DNA of 16,534 nt from Candidatus Hodarchaeota archaeon (GTDB taxonomy: Archaea; Asgardarchaeota; Heimdallarchaeia; Hodarchaeales; Hodarchaeaceae). Location of the stretch: the NCBI GenBank assembly GCA_030589605.1, contig JAUUVJ010000023.1, positions 1 to 16,534 of the forward strand. The letters run 5' to 3'. The notes below the pieces were generated by a model. That model saw nothing but the letters and a program-made list of their open reading frames with translations. It ran no database searches and was not told the DNA's origin. Of the stretch, positions 1 to 6,857 are shown piece by piece. The position numbers and the translations under genes are program-made. How positions within the stretch are numbered: the first letter of the stretch is position 1; every line of letters begins with the position of its first letter.

Positions 1-28
1 ACTTCTCAGACTGGGACGGTGTCCACAT
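1..28 (-). CDS. 5' end of an unidentified gene, possibly proteasome alpha subunit
   Basis: An ATG at 26-28 on the minus strand opens a frame that runs off the window edge after nine codons (MWTPSQSEK). It begins five bases after the stop codon of the Pop5 gene, so it would be the next gene of the same transcript. Nine residues are too few to identify a family. In many archaea the order eL15, Rpp30, Pop5 is followed by psmA (20S proteasome alpha subunit), and a short, variable N-terminus of this kind would be compatible with it; this is inference from gene order only. No good Shine-Dalgarno is visible ahead of the ATG. Confidence 0.4.
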
Positions 29-33
29 TTAAT

Positions 34-435
34 TCAGTCAGGTAGGTTTTCATCATTGAAGCTGGATTCCCTATTGATAGAAAGGTTATTTTTAAGGGTA
101 TGATATCGATTAATGTGTTTTGAGTTCAAGAGAAGTTCTTTTGCCTTTTTAATTGAACCAGTAACAGTTTCAGAATATATAAACAAAGGTATATTCTTTT
201 GATAATGAATGAAACATAATGAGGCCTTAACTCGATGTACATATCGATGTGATGACCTAAATATACCCCCTTGATTTTTTTGATCAAAAAATGAAAGAAA
301 TAACCCAACCTCAGCAGCACCTAAATTGCCAAATAGATGTTTAACTGCATTCGCAACAATGAACCAAATCTCTTTTTCATGGAATTCGGTCGGACTAATA
401 ATTCGAATATTGATATATCGGACTCGTTCATCCAT
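34..435 (-). CDS. rnp2: RNase P protein component 2 (Pop5/Rpp14 family)
   Basis: Protein subunit of ribonuclease P, which removes the 5' leader from pre-tRNA. In archaea Pop5 pairs with Rpp30 and supports the catalytic domain of the RNase P RNA. The 133 residues carry the family pattern: RYINIRI at the start (6-12), a helix ending in the LFGNLGAAEVGL stretch (34-45), a basic strand with the R-SSHRYVHRVKASL region (60-73), and the late SGTIKK-like motif seen here as VTGSIKK (91-97). Length is normal for archaeal Pop5. The ATG at 433-435 follows a strong GAGGAGG Shine-Dalgarno that lies inside the end of the upstream gene, whose stop codon is six bases away, so the two are translated from one message. 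The last 30 or so residues are polar and low in conservation. Confidence 0.9.
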   Translation of the reverse strand: MDERVRYINIRIISPTEFHEKEIWFIVANAVKHLFGNLGAAEVGLFLSFFDQKNQGGIFRSSHRYVHRVKASLCFIHYQKNIPLFIYSETVTGSIKKAKELLLNSKHINRYHTLKNNLSINRESSFNDENLPD

Positions 436-441
436 TGTTGA

Positions 442-1194
442 CTATTCCTCCTCTTCCTGGTTAATTCTATCTTTTGATTGATTATCAATTTTATATATCC
501 CAGGTGAGATATAATTTGATGTAATTTTGAGAAGATTTTGTTCAAATAATTGTTGAGGTATCTTACTTAGAGAGTCGAGAGGTATAGTTAGCTTTTCTAA
601 TAGTATTTGGCCAAGGGATACTAATTCACGTGGAGATCGCATTTGGGTTACCATTGAACTTCCTGAGTTAAAAAGAATCGGAACATTCTTTTTTTGAGCA
701 ATTTCCAACGCTGAACGTATTTGTCTTAAAGCTGCTATTTGTTGTCGTTCAGGTAAGCAGTATAATTCGGAAAGGGGAACTTCCAAAATTTTTCCAAATT
801 TGAGCATTAATTTTGCAATAGATCGTGTGAATAATTTGCCTATTTGGAATATTGGAAATTTGAGAATATCCACACGGTTATCTTGAGCCGCCCAAGCAGT
901 AATTTCGGGAATTAAACATTTAACAGCAATAATCGGAACATTTCTTCTTTGATGGCGTAAAAATGATATTATTTGGTCCCTTGTTTCATTATTTGCTCCA
1001 ATATCTGCTCTCTCATGAATTTGTAACAATGTGTTTTTTTTATGATTATTGATCCTTTTTTTCATTCCTTTTGATGGATTACTGATCCAAAGGTCTGAGA
1101 AGCCTAATTGATTAGCAATGAGAATGCATGATTCTAACTGTGTTTCAGATTTGATATTAATTGAATCAACAAACTCACGGGGCATTAATTTCAC
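442..1194 (-). CDS. rnp3: RNase P protein component 3 (Rpp30 family)
   Basis: RNase P subunit with a TIM-barrel-like fold that forms a heterotetramer with Pop5, encoded immediately downstream. Recognisable Rpp30 elements in the 250 residues are FVDSINI near the start (8-14), RVDILKFP (107-114), LEVPLSELY (137-145), the SGSS segment (177-180) and RSPRELVSLG (186-195). It is slightly longer than many archaeal homologues because of a polar tail ending in a Glu run; that run is encoded by the GAGGAGG sequence that also serves as Shine-Dalgarno for Pop5. The start used here is GTG (1192-1194). An in-frame ATG three codons later (1183-1185) is a real alternative. Neither has a Shine-Dalgarno, and a TATA-like element about 25 nt upstream suggests a leaderless or nearly leaderless message. 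Confidence 0.9.
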   Translation of the reverse strand: MKLMPREFVDSINIKSETQLESCILIANQLGFSDLWISNPSKGMKKRINNHKKNTLLQIHERADIGANNETRDQIISFLRHQRRNVPIIAVKCLIPEITAWAAQDNRVDILKFPIFQIGKLFTRSIAKLMLKFGKILEVPLSELYCLPERQQIAALRQIRSALEIAQKKNVPILFNSGSSMVTQMRSPRELVSLGQILLEKLTIPLDSLSKIPQQLFEQNLLKITSNYISPGIYKIDNQSKDRINQEEEE

Positions 1195-1216
1195 AACATT
1201 AACATTACTTATTCTC

Positions 1217-1226
1217 TATAAATAAA
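1217..1226 (-). promoter_or_regulatory. TATA-like element upstream of rnp3
   Basis: The minus strand reads TTTATTTATA here. Its centre is about 27 nt ahead of the GTG start of rnp3, so transcription would begin at or just before the start codon, which fits the lack of a Shine-Dalgarno. The region is generally AT-rich, so a chance match is possible. A promoter here, combined with the U-tracts downstream of eL15, would give rnp3-rnp2 their own transcript. Confidence 0.35.
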
Positions 1227-1343
1227 TCGTTTTTGATATATTCTAATAAATCTTAATTATACTTTTGTTTAAGATCTAAAGGTCTACCAAAGATAACAGA
1301 ATAATGAGGAAGATAAAATCCAGTAAAAGAACTCTATCGCTTT

Positions 1344-1379
1344 AAAAAATTGAAGAAAAAAATAGATTGGATTAAAAAA
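1344..1379 (-). terminator. U-tract terminator after eL15
   Basis: On the minus strand, starting 11 nt beyond the eL15 stop codon, there are three T runs of six, seven and six bases (1374-1379, 1356-1362, 1344-1349) with no stable hairpin before them. Archaeal RNA polymerase terminates at such T-rich tracts. This is the likely end of at least part of the eL15 transcript. Confidence 0.5.
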
Positions 1380-1389
1380 CCTATTCATA

Positions 1390-1953
1390 TTATCGATCAT
1401 AGGAAGGACGGAGATGTTCTGCGCCTTTACCTTTACGTCTTAACCCACGACTTTTAAGACCTGCAGATGTTTTTCCACGATAAACTCGCCCTCTACTACT
1501 TGGTTTACTAATCCAGTTGATTTTAGGGTCAGATAGAATCTCAGAAGCAAAAGGATCAACTAAAATCACTTCAAACCATCTGTGTAACCCATCGTTCAAA
1601 ACAGGATAACTATTAAGAACTTCAAGGTTTTTAAAGCGCCGTGCACATCTTTCTTCTGCAATCCATTGTCTAGATTTCTTCGGTGTTATTCTTCGTACAC
1701 CCATCCTCTTTGATCTTCTACCACTAGTAGGTCGTGATTTACGACGACCACCGCGTGGAACACGTACTCTTGCTAGGATGAAACCTTTTTTGCGTTTATA
1801 TCCAAGTGCTCGTGCTCTGTCTATCCTAGTAGGATATTCAATTCTATTAACACTTGGTTCCCGTCGCCACTTAATTAGCCGTGAAACTCGTAATTTTCGA
1901 AATTCAGAATTTCTTTCTTTCCAGAACTTTGATACGTACTTGTATGCACTCAT
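1390..1953 (-). CDS. rpl15e: Large ribosomal subunit protein eL15
   Basis: Structural protein of the archaeal and eukaryotic 50S/60S subunit that binds 23S rRNA; it has no bacterial counterpart. The 187 residues are very basic and show the family pattern: start SAYKYVSKFWKE, the RIDRARALGYKRKKGFILARVRVPRGGRRK block (about 43-72), the RRFKNLEVLNSY segment (about 106-117), the FEVILVDP strand (127-134) and the Arg/Lys/Gly-rich C-terminus with LRRKGKGAEHLRPSYDR. Length is near the usual archaeal 190 or so. The ATG at 1951-1953 is preceded by a textbook AGGAGGT Shine-Dalgarno about ten bases upstream. It heads the cluster eL15, rnp3, rnp2, a conserved archaeal order. Confidence 0.97.
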   Translation of the reverse strand: MSAYKYVSKFWKERNSEFRKLRVSRLIKWRREPSVNRIEYPTRIDRARALGYKRKKGFILARVRVPRGGRRKSRPTSGRRSKRMGVRRITPKKSRQWIAEERCARRFKNLEVLNSYPVLNDGLHRWFEVILVDPFASEILSDPKINWISKPSSRGRVYRGKTSAGLKSRGLRRKGKGAEHLRPSYDR

Positions 1954-2283
1954 TGTAATTATTACCTCCTATAGGTTCTGCAGAAGTCTGATTGTAATTG
2001 CTTCAGCAACATTCCAAGACGGAGATACCTATAGAGAGACTTTTATTGAATCGTTTTAAATTCTTGCAAAAATCCATCTGCGAACCTCTATCAATACTGT
2101 TTATTGAACGTTCTATTCAATTTTACCAAATTCTCGTAAGTGAAACAGTAAAGTCTTACAATGAATCTACAAATAATTGCACTACACATAACCTTAAAGG
2201 TTATTTGAAGTCGGTCTTATCATGAAGCGGTTTCTTGTCTAGAATGACTAGGAAAATAATATTAAACAATAGAAGGAATCATA
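1954..2283. other. Divergent intergenic region between rpl15e and serA
   Basis: These 330 bases separate two divergently transcribed genes. On the minus strand there is the eL15 Shine-Dalgarno (1964-1970) overlapping the small palindrome CCTATAGG (1968-1975), next to a second one, TTCTGCAGAA (1976-1985). A TTTAAAACGA element at 2051-2060 (minus strand) could be a TATA box, which would give eL15 a leader near 80 nt. On the plus strand AAATAATATTAAA (2254-2266) is a TATA candidate for serA, and GAAGGA (2272-2277) is a Shine-Dalgarno seven bases before its ATG. A perfect 17-nt palindrome lies at 2188-2204. Short open frames on either strand look random in composition; I see no tRNA. Confidence 0.5.
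2188..2204. promoter_or_regulatory. 17-nt perfect palindrome upstream of serA
   Basis: ATAACCTT-A-AAGGTTAT: two eight-base arms around a single central base. The centre is about 88 nt ahead of the serA ATG. A dyad of this size is typical of operators bound by dimeric archaeal transcription factors, but with a one-base spacer it cannot form a normal RNA hairpin. No second copy of the same sequence was seen in the window, so its role as an operator is inference. Confidence 0.35.
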
Positions 2284-3231
2284 ATGAAAATTTTGGTTGC
2301 AGATTCTATTGCTATTTCTGCAATTGAATCCTTGAAGAATGAATTTGAAGTTGTTGTTCATCATTACTCTCCAGATGAGTTATTAAATGAAATAGCTAAT
2401 TTTCACGCTGTTATTGTACGAAGTGCCACGAAAATTCCTCGGGAAGTAATTAAAAAAGGATCACAATTAAAAGTAATTGGGAGAGCTGGAGTTGGAGTAG
2501 ATAATATAGATGTAAAAGCAGCATCTGAAAAAGGTATTTTTGTAGTTAACTCACCTAGAGCATCATCTATATCAGTTGCAGAGATGGCTTTCGCTTTCAT
2601 GCTAAGTTTAAGTCGAAAAATTGTCCACGCCTCAAATAAAACAAAGAATGGAGAATGGCCGAAAAAACAGTTAAAGGGAACAGAATTATTTGGAAAAACA
2701 CTTGGATTTGTAGGTTGTGGTAGAATCGGGGCTGAGGTAGTTATACGAGCTCATGCTTTCGGAATGAAATGTATAGTTTATGATCCTTATCTCCCATCTG
2801 AAGTTTTCAAAAAGATGGGAGTAGAACAAGTTAAAGATCTTAACTACCTTTTCAAAGAATCAGATTATATTACTATTCATGCTTTACTCACAGATGAAAC
2901 ACGGGGTATGATCGGTAAAAAAGAAATGGAAATGATGAAGTCTACAGCTTATATTGTTAATTGTGCAAGAGGTGGAATCATAGATGAGGATGCTTTGTAT
3001 GAAGCATTGAAGAAAGGAGAAATAGCTGGTGCTGGGTTAGATGTGTTTGCAGTTGAACCTGCAAAACAGAATAAATTATTTGAACTTGAAAACCTGTATG
3101 TTTCACCTCACATTGGTGCTTCTACAAAAGAAGCACAAGAACGAGCAGGGATGATAACAGCAGAACAAGTTACCCTCGTTTTAAATGGAAAGAATCCTCA
3201 ATTCTGTGTAAATGCAAAAGATATCAAGTAA
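2284..3231 (+). CDS. serA: D-3-phosphoglycerate dehydrogenase, short form
   Basis: Oxidises 3-phosphoglycerate to 3-phosphohydroxypyruvate with NAD, the first step of serine synthesis in the cytosol. The 315 residues show the D-2-hydroxyacid dehydrogenase layout: substrate domain (1-95 and about 285-315) around a Rossmann domain with GCGRIG at 144-149 and the NAD-ribose acid D167 at the end of the next strand. The catalytic Arg is R229 (in NCARGGIIDE), the Glu is E258 and the His is H276 (SPHIGAST). Also present is GRAGVGVDNID (66-76), the usual phosphate-side motif. It stops after the catalytic core, so it lacks the C-terminal ASB and ACT domains used for serine feedback in long forms. Because this superfamily is broad, another 2-hydroxyacid substrate is possible, but the motifs fit SerA best. 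A GAAGGA Shine-Dalgarno supports the ATG. Confidence 0.85.
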   Translation: MKILVADSIAISAIESLKNEFEVVVHHYSPDELLNEIANFHAVIVRSATKIPREVIKKGSQLKVIGRAGVGVDNIDVKAASEKGIFVVNSPRASSISVAEMAFAFMLSLSRKIVHASNKTKNGEWPKKQLKGTELFGKTLGFVGCGRIGAEVVIRAHAFGMKCIVYDPYLPSEVFKKMGVEQVKDLNYLFKESDYITIHALLTDETRGMIGKKEMEMMKSTAYIVNCARGGIIDEDALYEALKKGEIAGAGLDVFAVEPAKQNKLFELENLYVSPHIGASTKEAQERAGMITAEQVTLVLNGKNPQFCVNAKDIK

Positions 3232-3256
3232 AATTGAAGAATACAGTTGAAAAGCA

Positions 3257-3751
3257 ATGTCAAAAGTTCCATCTTCAGATAATTCCAAATTACCAAAGAA
3301 AAGGAGAAAAATCCCAAAAACGTTATCAGTAGATCAGAATATAACATTGGATGAGATTCGAGAAAAGTTTCCAAATTTATATTCAGAATTAACTGAAAAG
3401 AATATGAGCATTGGAATAGATAAAGTCGAAAAAGATTTGATTACATCTACATTACGAGAAGATGATCAACAGGATCAAAATCCATTCAGTAGATATGATC
3501 CTGATGTGTTCGATTTTCTAACCAAAGCAAAAACTGACAAAGAAGGATTAAAAGTCATAGATTTTCTAGAAAAACAAAAACAAATTTCCTCAAACACTGC
3601 TGAAGAGCTAAAAGGTAAAATAAAGAATGAAGGAATCCGTTCATTTGGCCCTTTACGATCTATAAATTACTATTATAGAAAAGCAGCAGAAATAAGCAGT
3701 AAAAAAACGATTCGTAAGAGATATCCCTCTTTAAAAGATGATCAGACTTAG
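3257..3751 (+). CDS. DUF2095-like archaeal protein of unknown function
   Basis: A 164-residue soluble protein. The first 28 residues are basic and low-complexity (PKKRRKIPK). The core has REKFPNLYSEL (35-45), a PDVFDFL segment (82-88), KVIDFLEKQKQI (99-110) and the end motif GIRSFGPLRSINYYYRKA (126-143). This order (FPNLY, VIDFLEK, then RSFG with a Tyr-rich run) matches my recollection of the archaeal family DUF2095, for which no function is established. It starts 25 nt after serA and is probably co-transcribed with it. No Shine-Dalgarno is visible, so translation may depend on proximity to serA. I cannot assign a role beyond this. Confidence 0.65.
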   Translation: MSKVPSSDNSKLPKKRRKIPKTLSVDQNITLDEIREKFPNLYSELTEKNMSIGIDKVEKDLITSTLREDDQQDQNPFSRYDPDVFDFLTKAKTDKEGLKVIDFLEKQKQISSNTAEELKGKIKNEGIRSFGPLRSINYYYRKAAEISSKKTIRKRYPSLKDDQT

Positions 3752-3797
3752 AAATTCTATTGAAATTTATTTGCTACTAAAAAACCTTTGAAGAAAA

Positions 3798-4997
3798 CTA
3801 TACCGCAGCAACAATTCGTACTATATCTCCAAATTTAAGTTCGTGTTTATCTGCGATCTTTCTGTTATTTCTAGCATCAATACCGTGAATAAAATTTTTC
3901 AATAAATCTTGATGGATAATTCCTGCGAATTCTTTAATTGTTGTACCTTCTTTAACTAAAAATACGTCAGGAAGTACTTTTCCATCATTATCACTGAAAT
4001 GAGTCACATCTGCAACAGGATAGATAGGAATTAAATGAATTACATCAAATACAGCTTTATTCAGTGTGTCAAAAATGCCTGTTGTTTTATATGGTTCAAG
4101 AATCTCTGTTTTTATTTTTTTAAGAATTTCTTCTTCTTTAGGCAAAATATCACTTTTTGAATCCAATTTTCCACTTTCAGAAGTATAGTTAATCTTACCT
4201 TGATTTACTAGATTGCTAAGAACAATATCAGTTAAGGCAGATGTAGGAATAATAGTGTCTCCTAGTTCTTTTTTGATTCGTTCAAAATTATCTTTGGATG
4301 TAGGCCGATCGATCTTATTTGCAGCAATAATTATTGGTTTTCCAATTTTTTGAGCATTGATACACAAGTTAAGAATATCTTCTTCAGTCCATTCAGCAGC
4401 ATTTGACGGATCTAGTTCAGCTTTCTTTATAGCTTCATAAATGTGACTTTTAGTTATTTTTAAACCAGTAAATTTTTCGGTTACAAAATCTAGAATATTT
4501 CCTTTTTCAGTTTTTATTTTACGAGTGGCACGTCCCCAATCCTTAATAAGAATGCCACGCATCCAAGCAGCAATTTCATACTCAAGAAAATGAATATCCT
4601 TCATTGGGTCATGAGAACCTGGATCAACTGTTTCTCCCTCTTCATTTAATGAACCTGAGATATCTACTACATGAATAAGGATATCAGCTTGAGTTAAATC
4701 GGATAAAAATTGATTTCCCATTCCTTTTCCCTCATACGCACCAGGTACCAATCCAGCAACATCAATAACCTTTACAGGGATTTTTCGAACATTATCGATA
4801 CATTCTGAGTTATTTGGATTACAAGTAACATTCAGTTCCTGACATGCACAAGGGATAGTTACAAATCCAACTCCTTGATTTGGTTGAATTGTTGTGAACG
4901 GATAATCAGCTGTTTTTGCTGAAGTCCCACATAAAGCGTTTAAAAATGTTGTTTTACCTGAAGAGGGTTTTCCAACAATACCTACAAGTACACCCAT
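3798..4997 (-). CDS. OBG-family GTPase, archaeal YchF-like with TGS domain
   Basis: Translation-associated P-loop GTPase of the Obg/YchF group. Visible elements in the 399 residues: G1 GKPSSGKT (9-16), switch I Thr around 35-36 in DYPFTT, G3 DVAGLVPGA (79-87), G4 NKID (227-230), G5-like TSA (252-254), and a C-terminal TGS domain from about 330 ending FGDIVRIVAAV. The NKID motif implies guanine specificity, unlike bacterial YchF, whose altered G4 prefers ATP. Four cysteines (50, 52, 59, 66) sit between switch I and G3, where archaeal homologues also carry Cys. The long helical insert between G3 and G4 matches archaeal members rather than DRG proteins. Start: ATG with AAGGAAG Shine-Dalgarno eight bases upstream. 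It is divergent from the TPR gene. Confidence 0.9.
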   Translation of the reverse strand: MGVLVGIVGKPSSGKTTFLNALCGTSAKTADYPFTTIQPNQGVGFVTIPCACQELNVTCNPNNSECIDNVRKIPVKVIDVAGLVPGAYEGKGMGNQFLSDLTQADILIHVVDISGSLNEEGETVDPGSHDPMKDIHFLEYEIAAWMRGILIKDWGRATRKIKTEKGNILDFVTEKFTGLKITKSHIYEAIKKAELDPSNAAEWTEEDILNLCINAQKIGKPIIIAANKIDRPTSKDNFERIKKELGDTIIPTSALTDIVLSNLVNQGKINYTSESGKLDSKSDILPKEEEILKKIKTEILEPYKTTGIFDTLNKAVFDVIHLIPIYPVADVTHFSDNDGKVLPDVFLVKEGTTIKEFAGIIHQDLLKNFIHGIDARNNRKIADKHELKFGDIVRIVAAV

Positions 4998-5037
4998 CTT
5001 TATTTCTTCCTTTTATCAAAATTATAGGAAAAAATGT

Positions 5038-5047
5038 CTTTTTATAA
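5038..5047 (-). promoter_or_regulatory. TATA box of the OBG GTPase gene
   Basis: Minus strand TTATAAAAAG, centred about 45 nt ahead of the ATG. Initiation about 25 nt downstream would leave a leader of about 20 nt that contains the AAGGAAG Shine-Dalgarno (5006-5012), so promoter and ribosome site are mutually consistent. On the plus strand AAGTATATCA (5077-5086) is a weaker candidate for the divergent TPR gene. Confidence 0.45.
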
Positions 5048-5121
5048 CAGTTATTCTTTGCAAAAATCGCGATGTAAGTATATCAAAGTTTTTATCCTCA
5101 ATATACAGATGAATAATTGTT

Positions 5122-6849
5122 ATGAATAAAATCGATTTTCCATCGGAATTGTCTATATTCCAAAATCGAATCCCTAAAGAATATTTGGCAAAATTTGAAA
5201 CTGAATTCGTAGCTAATCGTAAATCAGGCCAAATTCCATCAATGGATGAATGGTTTAATCTTGTAAAAACGGTTATCAATGAAGAAAAAGAAATTCCTCT
5301 GGAAATTTGGGCATTATGTTCAAAAATAGCTTGGATCATTACTGATGTATCTTTTTTTATTGAACATATTGACTTGGTAGAGAAGTTTCGCCAAACCCCT
5401 CTAAATTTAGGGTATTTTGCTCTTGGAATTGTAGAATTTATTGATTTTTCTCACGGTTTTAAATTATTAAAAGAAGCATTCCTACTAGCTGAATCTTTAA
5501 AGGATTGGGAGGCTTTACTTGATCTTGCTACTCCCTACACATTGATATTAAATAATTCACATAGCAAGAATATGATTAAAGATGTTTTAATAAAAGTTCA
5601 AAAAGTACATAGCGAAAAATTAGATTCTGATCCCAAGTTTAATCACTTAATTGCGATTATCAATATTTTTGCTCATGAAAAAGGAAAATTGCAAAATGAG
5701 GACGATATCAAAGAGGTACATAAGATAATCAAAGATTCAAATCACCATCTTCATTCAGCTTTAGCTTTAGCATACTTAGCTGGTTTTTACAAAGATGAAA
5801 AAAGTGATAAGTACCGAAAAGAGATATTTAAGGAACTTGAGTTGATCAATGCCAGAATGCGGCTAATAATTGCTTTCGCAAATGCTGCATATCATTACGT
5901 TTCAAAAGGGGATTGCAGTGGAGCCTCTAATCATTCTGCGAAAGCACTTGAAATTGCAAAAGAGATAACCAAAGCAGAAGATCATGGGTATGGAATATAT
6001 ATTTATCCATTATTCCAAAAAGCTTGGCTTTTGGTTGAATTTGGACAGATAGAGGAAGCCCAAGAAATCTTACAAACAACAAACAGATATGCTGATTTAT
6101 ATAAGAGTCCTCATTATCAAGCAGAGGTAAAACTCGGATTAGCTTACGTTTTTTTCCTCCAAAATAACCCTTCAAACGCTTTTAAACACGCGAAAGAATC
6201 TATAAATATTGTTCAAACCATAGATAACCCTTATGTTCAAAATCATTATTATCTAGAATATATTGATCTTTTAATTGATTTAAAGGAATTAGAAGAAATT
6301 CCTGAAATTCTAGAAAAAATAGATATCAAAGAATTGAAAGGATGTACTAATTCTCAGTACAATTATATCTTAGGAAAATACGAACTAAGCCGATACAATG
6401 TTGGAATGGCAAAGAAACATCTTGAAGACGCATTAAACAATCGTGATGACTGTGAGAAATTGAGTGCTAATATTAGTTTTACAATGGCCGAATCATTTAT
6501 TCATGAATATAGAATTTCGGAGGATTCAAGTCTATTAGAAAAAGCCCAAGAAACGATAACTAAGGGATTGGATGTCGTTTTTGATAAACCAAACCGTACA
6601 AAGGGAAAATTTCTCTCTGCAATACTTTTATGTGCACAAGAAAATTATGATGAAGCAGAAGAGGTACTTGAAGAATTAACAGATAGATCAAATGAAATTC
6701 CCAGATATCGAACTATGGCCGAAAAATTACTTGATGCAATACGTGATACTCGCGTAGGAAATACCCCAGTTTCTCCAATATCTAATGTTAGAGATGTTCT
6801 TAGGTATTTAAGAGATGCGAAGACACTTATTGAGCTGAATCCGAGATAA
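5122..6849 (+). CDS. TPR-like helical repeat protein
   Basis: A 575-residue soluble protein that looks all-helical, with no signal peptide and no membrane segments. TPR-like helix pairs can be seen at about 298-317 (AWLLVEFGQIEEAQEIL), 337-360 (AYVFFLQNNPSNAFKHAKES), 415-438 (KYELSRYNVGMAKKHLEDAL) and 498-520 (AILLCAQENYDEAEEVLEEL), all with the small-residue and Ala-x-x pattern of TPR helix B. The N-terminal 250 residues are also helical but less repeat-like. Such proteins are usually interaction scaffolds; no catalytic domain is visible and the partner is unknown. The ATG at 5122 has no Shine-Dalgarno; an earlier ATG at 5110 hits a stop after six codons and is excluded. Convergent with the radical SAM gene, with eight bases between them. 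Confidence 0.75.
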   Translation: MNKIDFPSELSIFQNRIPKEYLAKFETEFVANRKSGQIPSMDEWFNLVKTVINEEKEIPLEIWALCSKIAWIITDVSFFIEHIDLVEKFRQTPLNLGYFALGIVEFIDFSHGFKLLKEAFLLAESLKDWEALLDLATPYTLILNNSHSKNMIKDVLIKVQKVHSEKLDSDPKFNHLIAIINIFAHEKGKLQNEDDIKEVHKIIKDSNHHLHSALALAYLAGFYKDEKSDKYRKEIFKELELINARMRLIIAFANAAYHYVSKGDCSGASNHSAKALEIAKEITKAEDHGYGIYIYPLFQKAWLLVEFGQIEEAQEILQTTNRYADLYKSPHYQAEVKLGLAYVFFLQNNPSNAFKHAKESINIVQTIDNPYVQNHYYLEYIDLLIDLKELEEIPEILEKIDIKELKGCTNSQYNYILGKYELSRYNVGMAKKHLEDALNNRDDCEKLSANISFTMAESFIHEYRISEDSSLLEKAQETITKGLDVVFDKPNRTKGKFLSAILLCAQENYDEAEEVLEELTDRSNEIPRYRTMAEKLLDAIRDTRVGNTPVSPISNVRDVLRYLRDAKTLIELNPR

Positions 6850-6857
6850 TCTCTAAT

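Noticed and set aside
1778..2059. Plus-strand open frame of 93 codons, partly antisense to eL15
   Set aside because: Most of it mirrors the eL15 coding sequence on the other strand, and it has no recognisable motif or ribosome site.
1998..2225. Plus-strand open frame of 75 codons in the eL15-serA gap
   Set aside because: Composition looks random, no Shine-Dalgarno, and it covers the palindrome and likely promoters of the flanking genes.
4800..4850. Four cysteines in the OBG GTPase as a novel metal site
   Set aside because: Archaeal members of this GTPase family generally carry cysteines in this insert, so it is not unusual.
5066..5073. ATCGCGAT palindrome between the OBG and TPR genes
   Set aside because: Only eight bases, expected by chance in a window of this size.
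5022..5339. Minus-strand open frame of 105 codons overlapping the start of the TPR gene
   Set aside because: Antisense to a long supported gene and to the divergent promoter region, with no motif.
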